From: Segatella salivae DSM 15606
GTDB lineage: Bacteria; Bacteroidota; Bacteroidia; Bacteroidales; Bacteroidaceae
DNA: 64,000 bases
Assembly: GCF_000185845.1 (NCBI RefSeq)
Contig: NZ_GL629647.1
Span: 2,476,189-2,540,188 of the forward strand
Direction: 5' to 3'
The notes under the pieces were generated by a model. That model saw only the letters and a list, made by a program, of their open reading frames with translations. It was not told the DNA's origin and did not search any database. Below are positions 25,082 through 34,363 of the stretch, piece by piece. The first letter of the stretch is position 1. Each line of letters opens with the position of its first letter. The position numbers and the translations under genes were made by a program.

Positions 25082-26929
25082 ATGAAGCGTTTTTATCTAT
25101 TATTGTGTGCCTTGTCAATGGCTGTTTGCACGTTTGCGCAGGGATGGCCTGAGCGTTATGATGGTGTAATGTTGCAGGGATTCTACTGGGATAGCTATGA
25201 TGACACCAACTGGAATAAGTTAACAAGTGAGGCCGATGAACTCTCTAAGTATTTCAATTTGATTTGGATTCCTAACTCAGGAAACACTGCCGACTTCTAC
25301 ACAAGCCACAGAAAGACGATGGGTTACGACCCATGTTTCTGGTTAAATCATAACAGTTGCTGGGGAACGGAAACGCAATTGCGAAACATGATCAATCTTT
25401 TCCATTCGAAAGGAACGGGATTTATCGAAGACGTTGTTATCAATCATAAGAATGGACTCAATAGTTGGGTGAACTTTCCACAGGAGAATGTGACGGGAAC
25501 TAAAACCGGAAAGCAATATAAAGTGGAGTGGGATAACACCAATTATACCCAGATTTGTAACACCGATGAAGCCAATAGAAATGCTGATTCGGGCGTAAAG
25601 GGAAAGATAAGAGGGGCTGCTGATACGGGCGATGATTTTGATGGATTCCGTGATCTCGACCATACCAATGCCACAACCCAGGCGAATGTGAAGACCTATC
25701 TTGACTTTTTGCTCAATGAACTCGGTTATGTGGGCTTCAGATACGATATGGTTAAAGGCTTTAAAGCTTCATTTGTGGGGATATATAACCATGAAGTGCA
25801 GCCTCGTTTCTCTGTAGGCGAATACTGGGACACTGCAAAAGATAAGGTGATTGCATGGATAAATGGCACGAAAGTGAATGGAGTTGTCCAGAGTGCAGCC
25901 TTTGATTTTCCACTAAAATATGGCATTAATGATGCGTTTAACAGCGGAAAGTGGAGTCGTTTGAATGATGCCTGCCTAAGCAACGACCCAAATTATTCAC
26001 GTTATGCAGTCACCTTTGTAGACAATCACGATACAGGTCGCTATACGAATGACGATGGTAATGCACCCGTTTATGGCTATGTAGAGGCTGCCAACGCTTT
26101 TATTCTCTCCATGCCCGGCACTCCTTGCGTGTTCTTTCCACATTGGCAAAAGCATAAAAAGGCTATAAAGCAGTTGATACTTGCCCGCCATATTGCTGGG
26201 ATTAATAACCAAAGTCAGATTCTTTTCAGTCAGGCGAAGGACGAAGGTTACGTGCTTAACGTGCAGGGAAGCCATGGAAAGCTGCTGCTTTTGCTTGGAA
26301 AGAAGGTGAATTATCCTACAACCGACTATAACTTTGCCTTCAAAGGTGAGGGCTTTGAGCTTTATCTTAGCAAGGGACTTGACTTTAGTGAGCTTATGAA
26401 TATCAACGATGCAGCATATAGTTTCACGTTGCCTGGCGGACTAAAAGCAAACAAAGATGAACGTTGTGCCTTCTTTGAAGCACCCTCAAGTTGGGGAGTT
26501 CCGTCGAAGATTTCATGCTGGAACTGGGATAAAACAGCAAATTATACGAAGGGAACTTGGCCTGGTGGCGACTGTAAATTGGTTAGATTGTTGCCTAATG
26601 GACGCCGCGTTTTCAAATGGACGATGGGGATTAACGACCGAAAAGCAGTCAGTGGAGACAATGAAGGCGTAATTTTCAGCTATAACAATGGTACAAAGAC
26701 GGTGCAAACAAAAGACATGCCGTTTGTTAATGGCGGTTATTATACGATAGAAGGACTACAATCTGTTGTACCCGATGTGGTCACTTCGGTACGCAATTTG
26801 GTTGCAGATGGAGCAGGAACTGACGTTCGTTTGCACGGATGGTATACGCTTCAAGGACAAAAACTCAGTCAAAAGCCTGTACAAAACGGCGTGTATATTC
26901 ACGATGGAAAGAAGGTTTTGGTGAAATAG
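25082..26929 (+). CDS. Secreted alpha-amylase (GH13) with C-terminal starch-binding module
   Basis: A 615-aa glycoside hydrolase cleaving internal alpha-1,4 links of starch or glycogen. Signal peptide MKRFYLLLCALSMAVCTFAQ. GH13 barrel: DVVINH region I (residues 117-122), nucleophile Asp222 in GFRYDMVKG, acid/base Glu247 in GEYWD, Asp317 in FVDNHDTG. After the barrel, a ~100-residue beta module (about 468-565; ISCWNWDKTANYTKGTWPGG) looks like a family 26-type starch-binding domain. The end (LQGQKLSQKPVQNGVYIHDG) resembles the C-terminal tails common on secreted Prevotella proteins and related to type IX sorting signals; export by that route is inference. No SusCD genes are adjacent, so it stands alone. 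Confidence 0.93.
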   Translation: MKRFYLLLCALSMAVCTFAQGWPERYDGVMLQGFYWDSYDDTNWNKLTSEADELSKYFNLIWIPNSGNTADFYTSHRKTMGYDPCFWLNHNSCWGTETQLRNMINLFHSKGTGFIEDVVINHKNGLNSWVNFPQENVTGTKTGKQYKVEWDNTNYTQICNTDEANRNADSGVKGKIRGAADTGDDFDGFRDLDHTNATTQANVKTYLDFLLNELGYVGFRYDMVKGFKASFVGIYNHEVQPRFSVGEYWDTAKDKVIAWINGTKVNGVVQSAAFDFPLKYGINDAFNSGKWSRLNDACLSNDPNYSRYAVTFVDNHDTGRYTNDDGNAPVYGYVEAANAFILSMPGTPCVFFPHWQKHKKAIKQLILARHIAGINNQSQILFSQAKDEGYVLNVQGSHGKLLLLLGKKVNYPTTDYNFAFKGEGFELYLSKGLDFSELMNINDAAYSFTLPGGLKANKDERCAFFEAPSSWGVPSKISCWNWDKTANYTKGTWPGGDCKLVRLLPNGRRVFKWTMGINDRKAVSGDNEGVIFSYNNGTKTVQTKDMPFVNGGYYTIEGLQSVVPDVVTSVRNLVADGAGTDVRLHGWYTLQGQKLSQKPVQNGVYIHDGKKVLVK

Positions 26930-27063
26930 AATGAAGAGGATCGTGTCACTAAGGAAATGCTAATGATATCATATTGTTATGCTTTGATTTTATGTTGCGA
27001 GTGGTATTGAATTAAGATACGATAATATTCTCTTCGCAAAGAATATGAAAGTGTTTTATGGAA

Positions 27064-27097
27064 GGCCTGAACAAGGAAACTTGTTTGGGTCTTTTTT
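27064..27097 (+). terminator. Rho-independent terminator downstream of the amylase gene
   Basis: A 12-bp stem (GGCCTGAACAAG with CTTGTTTGGGTC, three G-T pairs) closed by a GAAA tetraloop and followed by six T. It lies about 135 nt after the amylase stop. Confidence 0.85.
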
Positions 27098-27283
27098 GCG
27101 TGTTGTTTGAGGGATATTGATGGATGTTTCGTGTGGCTTTGCATGGAGAAAGTATTGTTTGTGGACTTTGTTTTAATTGATATGATTTAATTTTACAATA
27201 GCTTTCTGAAAACAAGCGTATTTGAAACACAAAGAGATTTCGGTTGGATTACGCGCTCTTTTTAGTGGTTTGGTAAGTTGTTG

Positions 27284-27465
27284 TCAGTCAGATAATTATG
27301 TAGAATGAGTGGAAAAATTATGCAAAATGCCATGATTTTTAGTTGTAATTCCTATCAATTCATCTTGTTATTTGAGGCATTTCGCATAGTTGTTTGTAGG
27401 ATTTAGCGCGGTGAACTGCATCATTTTGCAAGCGAATAGCATCGCTTTTTGCGGTTTTTCTCCTC
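27284..27465. repeat. 22-bp-phased intergenic array, block 3 (degenerate)
   Basis: In the 870-bp gap 26930-27799. Cores of the TCA/GCA/TGA + ATTT type recur near 27288, 27311, 27333, 27356, 27377, 27399, 27421 and 27443, i.e. about every 22 bp over eight positions, but individual cores are loosely conserved. The rest of the gap contains only the amylase terminator, the purB promoter and AT-rich sequence. Confidence 0.45.
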
Positions 27466-27759
27466 TTTTTTGTGCCAAAAACCAATAAATTTGGGATTTT
27501 CTTTTCTATTTGATTGCTTTCTGAAGTGTTAAATTTTGAGGAATAAATACAACAAAATAACGGGACGGGCTGGGCTGTTTTGTGGTATGCTTGCAATCGA
27601 TTGCATGAATGGTGTGTTTGAGATTGTGGGATAGGTAAACATCGTTTGTCTTATGGAAAAATAGTGATGGTTTATGCAAAAAACTTCGTTTTGAAATAAA
27701 AAAGCTTGCTTTTTAATCTTATTTATCATTAACCTCCTTGATAATTCAGCTAAAACTAT

Positions 27760-27767
27760 TAACTTTG
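27760..27767 (+). promoter_or_regulatory. -7 promoter element for purB
   Basis: TAACTTTG, 32 nt before the ATG at 27800. Confidence 0.58.
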
Positions 27768-27799
27768 TAGCGTTATTATAATCATTGAATTGTATCGTT

Positions 27800-29146
27800 A
27801 TGAAACTTGATGCATTGACCGCCATCTCGCCAATTGATGGTCGTTATCGGGCAAAAACAGAACCTCTTGCCGATTATTTCTCTGAATATGCGTTGATAGC
27901 TTACCGAGTTCGTGTTGAGATTGAATACTTTATCACGCTTTGTGAGTTGCCTTTGCCACAATTGAAAGGCTTTGATCATGCGCTGTTTGAACGCTTGCGG
28001 GACATCTATCGCAACTTTGATGAAACGTCGGCTGCGCGAGTTAAGGAGATAGAACAGACCACTAACCACGATGTTAAGGCTGTAGAATATTTCATAAAAG
28101 AGGAGTTTGACAAGATTGGTGGCTTGGATGCATACAAAGAATTCATTCATTTTGGACTGACTTCTCAGGATATTAATAACACCAGTGTGCCGCTTTCATT
28201 GAAAGAAGCATTGGAGAAGGTGTATATTCCTCAGGTGGAAGAGCTCATTGATCAATTGAAACAATATGCCGAAGAATGGAAAGCGGTGCCTATGTTGGCT
28301 AAAACACATGGACAACCTGCCTCTCCTACACGTCTGGGTAAAGAGATAATGGTGTTTGTTTACCGTCTTTCGGAGCAGTTGGATGCACTGAAAGCTTGTA
28401 AATATACAGCGAAGTTTGGCGGTGCAACGGGTAATTTCAATGCACATCATGTGGCTTATCCGCAGATAGATTGGCGTGCGTTTGGCAACCAATTCGTTAG
28501 TGAAAAGCTTGGGTTGGAACGCGAACAATGGACTACTCAGATAAGCAACTACGACCATCTTGGTGGAGTTTTCGATGCAATCAGACGTATAAACACGGTG
28601 ATAATTGACCTTGATCGCGACTTCTGGATGTACATTTCAATGGAATATTTCAAGCAGAAGATTAAAGCAGGTGAGGTAGGTTCAAGTGCAATGCCCCATA
28701 AAGTGAACCCTATTGACTATGAAAATAGCGAAGGAAACCTTGGTGTTGCCAATGCCATTCTGCAGTTCTTGGCACAGAAACTACCAGTAAGTCGCTTGCA
28801 ACGTGACCTGACTGACAGTACTGTTTTACGTAATGTTGGTGTGCCAATCGGCCATAGTGTTATTGCCATTCAAAGCACTTTGAAGGGTTTGCGCAAGCTA
28901 ATCTTGAATGAAGAAAAGTTGAAAGAGGACCTCGATAATACCTGGGCAGTAGTCGCAGAGGCTATACAAACCATCCTAAGACGTGAGGCTTATCCTCATC
29001 CTTACGAGGCTTTGAAAGCATTAACTCGTACAAACAAGAAGATGACGGAAGAGACTATTCACGAATTTATCAAGGACTTGGATGTCAAAGATAGCGTGAA
29101 AGAGGAGTTAATGGCTATCACTCCTTTGAATTATACAGGTATATAA
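27800..29146 (+). CDS. purB: Adenylosuccinate lyase
   Basis: A 448-aa fumarase-superfamily lyase acting twice in purine synthesis (SAICAR to AICAR, and adenylosuccinate to AMP). It starts at MKLDALTAISPIDGRYR, the normal PurB beginning; an upstream in-frame ATG at 27785 is disfavoured. Landmarks: TNHDVKAVEYF, FGLTSQDINNTS, KTHGQPASPT and the superfamily signature GSSAMPHKVNPIDYE. The short spacing between the signature and the end is typical of the E. coli-type enzyme. It is followed by a 190-nt gap before the pseudouridine synthase. Confidence 0.96.
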   Translation: MKLDALTAISPIDGRYRAKTEPLADYFSEYALIAYRVRVEIEYFITLCELPLPQLKGFDHALFERLRDIYRNFDETSAARVKEIEQTTNHDVKAVEYFIKEEFDKIGGLDAYKEFIHFGLTSQDINNTSVPLSLKEALEKVYIPQVEELIDQLKQYAEEWKAVPMLAKTHGQPASPTRLGKEIMVFVYRLSEQLDALKACKYTAKFGGATGNFNAHHVAYPQIDWRAFGNQFVSEKLGLEREQWTTQISNYDHLGGVFDAIRRINTVIIDLDRDFWMYISMEYFKQKIKAGEVGSSAMPHKVNPIDYENSEGNLGVANAILQFLAQKLPVSRLQRDLTDSTVLRNVGVPIGHSVIAIQSTLKGLRKLILNEEKLKEDLDNTWAVVAEAIQTILRREAYPHPYEALKALTRTNKKMTEETIHEFIKDLDVKDSVKEELMAITPLNYTGI

Positions 29147-29336
29147 TGCAGCCCAATAAGGCTCTGTTACTACAGAGAATGGGTGAGATAAAGAAAAAAT
29201 AGAGGCTTTTTCTTAAAACAGAAAGAAGTATGTTGGCATTAAAAATATGCCTGTTGCATGCACAATGAATGATGATTAATGATTTAAAATAAAAGTACTA
29301 ACCCGGCCGCGAGGCTGAAAATTAAAATTAAAAAAC
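29147..29336 (+). promoter_or_regulatory. Leader region of the pseudouridine synthase operon (unassigned)
   Basis: The gap contains a small hairpin (CTCTGT tact ACAGAG, 29162-29177), flanked by CCCA/TGGG. Further down is a GC-rich patch CCCGGCCGCGAGGCTG about 30 nt before the start codon, inside otherwise AT-rich sequence. The patch stands out and may be part of a structured 5' leader, but no known RNA family is recognised and no clear -7 element was found. Confidence 0.3.
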
Positions 29337-30809
29337 ATGGATTCAGAATTAGAAAACAAGACTCAAGATCTGTCAACAGAACAGAATGAGACCACCCGTG
29401 AGGGCTACTCACGTCAAGGAGGAAGCTATTCCAGTAGCTATCATGCCACAGGACGTCCCCAACGTCCACGTATACATAGTCAACGAGCATATAGTACTGA
29501 CCACGTGAATACTAACGAAGTAGAAGGTGGTTTCCGTCCAGAGGGCTTCGGAAGTGGCTTGCAAGGCAATGAACGTCCACAGCGTTCTTATCAACCAAGA
29601 CAAGGTGGTTACGGCCGCACTCAAGGCGGATATAACAACAATCGCCCAGGAAACTACGGCCGTCCTCAGGTAGGTGGTTATCATCCTCGCTACAATAACG
29701 AAGGCGATGAGATGCAAGGCGGTTACCAACCCCGTATGCAAGGCGGTTATAATCGCCCTCAACAAGGAGGTTATCGCCCCCGTTATACGAACAATCCTGA
29801 CGATCAACAAGGTGGTTATCAGCCTCGTTCTCAGGGCGGATATGGCCGTCCTCAGGGTGGATATAATAACTATCGAGGAGGTTATAACAATAATCGTGGA
29901 GGCTATGGACAGCCTGGTGGCTACAACAACCGAGGCGGTTATGGAAATAATCGCGGTGGATATGGTCGCCCACAACAAGGAGGTTACAACAACAATCGAG
30001 GCTATAATAACAACCGAGGAGGCTATGATCCGAATGCAAAGTATAGTCTTAAGAAGAGAATTGAATACAAAGAGACACATATAGACCCTAATGAGCCGAT
30101 ACGATTAAATAAGTATTTGGCCAACGCGGGAGTTTGTTCACGTCGCGAAGCTGATGAGTTTATCTTGGCAGGTGTAGTGACTGTAAACGGAAATGTAGTC
30201 ACAGAACTCGGTACAAAGGTGCTACGCGCAGATGAAGTAAAGTTCCATGATCAGCCCGTTTCATTGGAAAAGAAGGTTTATGTGTTGTTAAATAAGCCGA
30301 AGGATTACGTCACAACAAGTGATGATCCGCAACAACGTAAGACGGTAATGGACTTAGTTAAGGACGTATGTCCAGAGAGAATATACCCTGTTGGAAGGTT
30401 AGATCGCAACACAACGGGTGTGCTCTTGTTAACCAATGACGGTGACCTTGCGAGCAAACTAACCCATCCTAAGTTCTTAAAGAAGAAGGTTTATCATGTT
30501 CATCTCGATAAAAACGTCACAGAAGATGACTTGCAAAAGATTGCAAGTGGTATCGAATTAGAGGATGGAGAGATACATGCTGACGCCATAGAATATGCTG
30601 ATGAGCGAGATAAAAAGCAAGTAGGCATTGAGATACATAGTGGAAAGAACCGCATTGTTCGCCGCATTTTTGAAAGCCTTGGCTATCGAGTTCTCCGATT
30701 GGATCGCGTGCAGTTTGCTGGTCTAACGAAGAAAAACTTAAGACGAGGTGACTGGCGTTTCCTCACCGAACAAGAGGTAGATATGCTTCGAAGCGGTATG
30801 TTTGAGTAA
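29337..30809 (+). CDS. RluB/RsuA-family rRNA pseudouridine synthase with long low-complexity N-terminus
   Basis: A 490-aa protein. Residues ~1-230 are low-complexity, dominated by Gly, Tyr, Gln, Arg and Asn in repeats such as [17 protein letters not shown] and QGGYNRP. An S4 RNA-binding domain (about 252-300, [20 protein letters not shown]) follows, then the pseudouridine synthase domain with catalytic Asp near residue 355 in [18 protein letters not shown] and a late [15 protein letters not shown]. The family modifies 23S or 16S rRNA. The ordinary enzyme is ~240-290 aa, so the head is an addition like RNA-binding, condensate-forming tails; that role is inference. asnS begins 15 nt later. Confidence 0.93.
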   Translation: MDSELENKTQDLSTEQNETTREGYSRQGGSYSSSYHATGRPQRPRIHSQRAYSTDHVNTNEVEGGFRPEGFGSGLQGNERPQRSYQPRQGGYGRTQGGYNNNRPGNYGRPQVGGYHPRYNNEGDEMQGGYQPRMQGGYNRPQQGGYRPRYTNNPDDQQGGYQPRSQGGYGRPQGGYNNYRGGYNNNRGGYGQPGGYNNRGGYGNNRGGYGRPQQGGYNNNRGYNNNRGGYDPNAKYSLKKRIEYKETHIDPNEPIRLNKYLANAGVCSRREADEFILAGVVTVNGNVVTELGTKVLRADEVKFHDQPVSLEKKVYVLLNKPKDYVTTSDDPQQRKTVMDLVKDVCPERIYPVGRLDRNTTGVLLLTNDGDLASKLTHPKFLKKKVYHVHLDKNVTEDDLQKIASGIELEDGEIHADAIEYADERDKKQVGIEIHSGKNRIVRRIFESLGYRVLRLDRVQFAGLTKKNLRRGDWRFLTEQEVDMLRSGMFE

Positions 30810-30823
30810 CAGAAACATTGAAA

Positions 30824-32215
30824 ATGAAAAGAACAAAGATTATCGATGCATTGCAATGCACCGAATATGGCAAGGATATTAACGTGAAAGGATGGGTTCG
30901 TTCCCATCGAAACAGCAAGGCAGTTGATTTCATTGCACTCAACGATGGTTCTACAATAAACAACATTCAGATTGTCGTTGATCCGACTTCTATGGATGCC
31001 GATACACTGAAAAGCATCACAACTGGTGCTTGTATCAGTGTAGTTGGCACATTGGTACAAAGCCAAGGTGCTGGCCAGACAGTCGAAATACAAAGTAAGG
31101 AGATTGAGATTTACGGCCTTTGTCCATCGGATTATCCGATGCAAAAGAAGGGACAAAGCTTCGAATACATGCGAAAGTATGCGCATTTACGCCTCAGAAC
31201 GAATACCTTTGGGGCTGTATTCCGCATCCGACACAATATGGCTATTGCCGTACATAAGTACTTTCATGACCATGGTTTCTATTATTTCCATACGCCAATC
31301 ATAACTGCAAGCGACGCAGAAGGAGCCGGAGAGATGTTCCAAGTGACTACGCTTGACCTCTCACGCACGGGTAAAGACGACACGGTTCCATATGAAAAGG
31401 ACTTCTTTGGAAAGAAGACTAACCTCACGGTTTCTGGTCAATTGGAAGGTGAACTCGGTGCAACCGCACTCGGAGCGATATATACTTTCGGTCCAACTTT
31501 CCGTGCAGAGAACAGTAATACGCCTCGACATCTCGCAGAATTCTGGATGATTGAGCCTGAGGTTGCATTCTTAGAGCAGGATGAACTCATGGACTTGGAA
31601 GAGGACTTTATTAAGTATTGCGTGCAGTGGGCACTTGATAACTGCAAGGATGACCTTGAGTTCCTCAACAAGATGATTGATAAGACGTTGCTTGAGACGT
31701 TAGAATCGGTTGTAAAAGAACGCTTTGTGCGCCTCACTTACACTGAAGGTATCCACATTCTCGAAGAAGCTGTTAAGCAGGGACATCAATTTGAGTTCCC
31801 AATTACAGGCTGGGGAATGGACTTAAGCAGTGAACATGAGCGCTATCTTGTTGAAGAATACTTTAAGCGTCCAGTCATAATGACCGACTATCCGAGTGAG
31901 ATTAAAGCCTTCTATATGAAGAAGAATGCCGACGGAAGAACCATGCAAGGCACTGATGTGCTATTCCCTCGCATAGGAGAGATAATCGGTGGCTCGGTAA
32001 GAGAAGAGAGTTATGACAAGTTAGTGGCTGAAATTAAGGCGCGAGGAATGGAGAAAGATAGCTATAGTTGGTATCTCGATACGCGCAAATATGGCTCATG
32101 TCCTCATGCCGGTTTTGGCTTAGGGTTCGAGCGTCTCATTCTTTTCGTGACCGGAATGCAGAATATTCGCGATGTCATTCCGTTCCCAAGAACACCTAAA
32201 ACTGCTGAATTCTAA
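30824..32215 (+). CDS. asnS: Asparaginyl-tRNA synthetase
   Basis: A 463-aa class IIb synthetase. It starts at [12 protein letters not shown]; an upstream TTG two codons earlier is not needed. N-terminal OB-fold anticodon-binding domain ([22 protein letters not shown], in part), then the catalytic core with motif 2 [21 protein letters not shown] and motif 3 [13 protein letters not shown]. Length matches E. coli AsnS (466 aa). It lies 15 nt after the pseudouridine synthase and 2 nt before trpS, so the three form a translation-related operon. Confidence 0.96.
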   Translation: MKRTKIIDALQCTEYGKDINVKGWVRSHRNSKAVDFIALNDGSTINNIQIVVDPTSMDADTLKSITTGACISVVGTLVQSQGAGQTVEIQSKEIEIYGLCPSDYPMQKKGQSFEYMRKYAHLRLRTNTFGAVFRIRHNMAIAVHKYFHDHGFYYFHTPIITASDAEGAGEMFQVTTLDLSRTGKDDTVPYEKDFFGKKTNLTVSGQLEGELGATALGAIYTFGPTFRAENSNTPRHLAEFWMIEPEVAFLEQDELMDLEEDFIKYCVQWALDNCKDDLEFLNKMIDKTLLETLESVVKERFVRLTYTEGIHILEEAVKQGHQFEFPITGWGMDLSSEHERYLVEEYFKRPVIMTDYPSEIKAFYMKKNADGRTMQGTDVLFPRIGEIIGGSVREESYDKLVAEIKARGMEKDSYSWYLDTRKYGSCPHAGFGLGFERLILFVTGMQNIRDVIPFPRTPKTAEF

Positions 32216-32217
32216 TT

Positions 32218-33303
32218 ATGGGGAAAATCATATTAACAGGTGACCGCCCTACAGGTAAGTTACATTTAGGCCACTATGTAGGCAGTCTTCGACGTCGTGT
32301 GCAGTTACAAAACGAAGGAAACTACGACCGAATGTTTGTGTTTATGGCCGATGTTCAAGCCTTAACAGACAACGCAGACAATCCCGAGAAGATACGACAG
32401 AACATCATTGAGGTGGCCCTTGATTATCTTTCGGCTGGTCTTGACCCTCAACTTTGCACCCTATATATACAGAGTCAGATTCCAGAATTGGCCGAATTGA
32501 CTACTTATTTGATGAATCTTGTCTCTGTTTCGCGTGTACAACGCAACCCAACTGTAAAGACTGAGATTAAGATGCGTAACTTTGAAGCTAATCTTCCGAT
32601 GGGTTTCTTCTGCTATCCTGTGTCACAAGCTGCCGACATTACGGCCTTCAAGGCGACCACAATCCCTGCAGGTGAGGACCAAGAGCCTATGATTGAGCTC
32701 ACACGTGAACTCGCACGACGTTTCAATCAGGTGTATAGCGAAGTGCTTGTTGAGCCAAACATCCTGTTACCAGAGAATGCAACAGCACGCCGTTTGCCAG
32801 GAACAGATGGCAAAGAGAAGATGAGTAAGAGCCTCGGCAACTGCATTTATCTTAGTGATGACGCTGATACGGTTTGGAAAAAGGTAAAGAGTATGTATAC
32901 AGATCCAACGCATGTAAACCTCAATGACCCTGGTCATGTTGAGGGTAATGCTGTGTTTACCTATCTTGATGCATTCTCAACCGATCAGGATTTCACTGAT
33001 TTCTGGCCCGAATTCAAGAATCTTGACGAGCTTAAAACTGCCTATACACATGGTGGTATCGGCGATATGAAGTGCAAAAAACTATTGAATAGCGTCATTA
33101 ATCGCATGCTTGATCCTATTCGCGAGCGTCGCCATACGTTTGAACAAGATATTCCTGAGATCTTCAACCTCTTGAAAAAGGGTAGTGAACAAGCTCGGGA
33201 AACCGCAGCACAAACCATGGATGAGGTTCGAAAAGCGATGCAAATAGACTACTTTAACGATGCCGCTTTGATACAACAGCAGGCAGAAAAGTATAAAAAG
33301 TAG
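32218..33303 (+). CDS. trpS: Tryptophanyl-tRNA synthetase
   Basis: A 361-aa class I synthetase. The HIGH-type motif is in RPTGKLHLGHYVGSL, and the KMSKS-type loop in DGKEKMSKSLGN. FMADVQALTD and VSRVQRNPTVKTE are further family blocks. Slightly longer than the E. coli enzyme (334 aa), the extra being in the C-terminal helical region. Its start is 2 nt after the asnS stop. A strong terminator follows. Confidence 0.96.
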   Translation: MGKIILTGDRPTGKLHLGHYVGSLRRRVQLQNEGNYDRMFVFMADVQALTDNADNPEKIRQNIIEVALDYLSAGLDPQLCTLYIQSQIPELAELTTYLMNLVSVSRVQRNPTVKTEIKMRNFEANLPMGFFCYPVSQAADITAFKATTIPAGEDQEPMIELTRELARRFNQVYSEVLVEPNILLPENATARRLPGTDGKEKMSKSLGNCIYLSDDADTVWKKVKSMYTDPTHVNLNDPGHVEGNAVFTYLDAFSTDQDFTDFWPEFKNLDELKTAYTHGGIGDMKCKKLLNSVINRMLDPIRERRHTFEQDIPEIFNLLKKGSEQARETAAQTMDEVRKAMQIDYFNDAALIQQQAEKYKK

Positions 33304-33341
33304 AACAGAACACGAGCATATATCCTATATATAATAAGGTG

Positions 33342-33380
33342 AAAGGCTACAGCTTTTATGCTGTAGCCTTTTATTTTATG
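33342..33380 (+). terminator. Rho-independent terminator after trpS
   Basis: AAAGGCTACAGC (33342-33353) and GCTGTAGCCTTT (33360-33371) form a 12-bp stem with a TTTTAT loop, followed by TTATTTTATG. Confidence 0.88.
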
Positions 33381-33542
33381 TGTAGAAGACTAATAAAATA
33401 AGCACTTAGCACATTCGGAGGATGCGCATAAACAATTTGCATGAGGCTTTCATTCACTATGATTTCTCTCTTGATTGAATTGCTTTCTCGTTTACGTTTG
33501 TATGTTGTTGATTTTCAGATACTTTGTTGTTGTGGAACAAAG

Positions 33543-33700
33543 TGCGTCATTTTATCTTGCAATTCCATTCATTTCATTAGACAATTTCAGTCATTTTATG
33601 TGGTAAAACACGTCAAATTACACGACAATCTGGCTTACTTTATTGCATGAGACCTGGCAGTTCACAAGTCAAATTGCGTCATTCTATATCATAATTTAAT
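33543..33700. repeat. 22-bp-phased intergenic array, block 4a (best-preserved phase)
   Basis: Part of the 1,060-bp gap 33304-34363. Seven consecutive units start at 33543, 33565, 33587, 33609, 33631, 33653 and 33675, all exactly 22 bp apart. Unit cores read TGCGTCATTTT, CCATTCATTTC, TCAGTCATTTT, CACGTCAAATT, TGGCTTACTTT, CCTGGCAGTTC and TGCGTCATTCT. The second 11 bp of units 1, 2 and 4 again ends in CAAT(T/C) (TTGCAATT, AGACAATT, CGACAATC), giving an 11-bp sub-period. No protein is encoded. Confidence 0.75.
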
Positions 33701-33779
33701 GAGGATTTATGAGGAAAAGCACAAAACCAATCGCATTATTTCCGTGCAATAGTTACACAGCTCGTATTTATTGATATGG

Positions 33780-34027
33780 CAACGCTGTAAGCGTTGTGCT
33801 TTTTATAGCCCTGGGTTGGCGAGCGAAAGCGAAGTCTACCCTGGGTCGTTTGCCGTGAGTAGCAACAACGCTGTAGGCGTTGTACCTTTTATTTATTAGC
33901 TTTTTATCGCGACATTCCACGCAGAAAAAGCACAACACCTACGGCGTTGGCCTCCTCCCTACATGCATAACCCAGGGTAGGCTGACGCCAACCCTGGGCT
34001 ATAAAAAGCACAACGCCTTCAGCGTTG
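33780..34027. mobile_element. REPIN-like inverted-repeat element
   Basis: A 248-bp element of two inverted halves. The left half begins with the imperfect palindrome CAACGCTGTAAGCGTTG (33780-33796), then GTGCTTTTTATAGCCCTGGG, then CAACGCTGTAGGCGTTG. The right half mirrors it: CAACACCTACGGCGTTG, then AACCCAGGGTAGGC, CCCTGGGCTATAAAAAGC and finally CAACGCCTTCAGCGTTG (34011-34027). Four small palindromes in two opposed pairs is the REPIN layout mobilised by Y1-type REP transposases. No gene lies inside. A candidate transposase is at 17529-18629, and a decayed copy is at 7745-7935. Confidence 0.82.
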
Positions 34028-34030
34028 AAC

Positions 34031-34115
34031 TGCAATGACATTGCAATCTACGTCAAATTGGTGCGCAATCAACGTCGTTTCATGTGGTTGTTTGGTGCAA
34101 ATTGCGCGCAACTTA
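34031..34115. repeat. 11/22-bp-phased intergenic array, block 4b
   Basis: Directly right of the REPIN-like element. CAAT/CAAAT/CGTTT-type cores begin near 34033, 34044, 34054, 34066, 34076, 34098 and 34109, close to multiples of 11. With block 4a this brackets the REPIN, as if the element had landed within or beside an older array. Confidence 0.55.
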
Positions 34116-34305
34116 GCTGTTAATCTCATGGAGCTATGCTTTGCATCAAAATATGTTTTGATTTCTATGAACTTATGTTTTGTGTTTTCTCACAAGTTGT
34201 AGTGCATTAGTCTTCTTGTGTGTTGTATAGAGGTGGCGTAGTAGTCTGATAGCTTTCGTGGGTTCATTTTATGAAGATAGGTTATCAAAGTTAAAGATTT
34301 AACAT

Positions 34306-34344
34306 ATTCATAGGAGTTTTTCTATGAATAATTCCTATCTTTGC
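34306..34344 (+). promoter_or_regulatory. Promoter with overlapping inverted repeat
   Basis: TATCTTTGC at 34336-34344 is a full -7 match, 20 nt before the ATG at 34364. Just upstream ATTCATAG (34306-34313) and CTATGAAT (34322-34329) form a perfect 8-bp inverted repeat with an 8-nt spacer across the -33 region. It could be an operator. Confidence 0.6.
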
Positions 34345-34363
34345 AATTATAAACCCGCCGTAG

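Noticed and set aside
29409..30080. Two long open frames on the minus strand opposite the Gly/Tyr-rich region
   Set aside because: They are by-products of the repetitive codon pattern of the pseudouridine synthase head; their translations are low-complexity and have no start context.
33543..33700. CRISPR array
   Set aside because: Units are only 22 bp, degenerate and contiguous, with no identical repeats or distinct spacers, and no cas genes are present.
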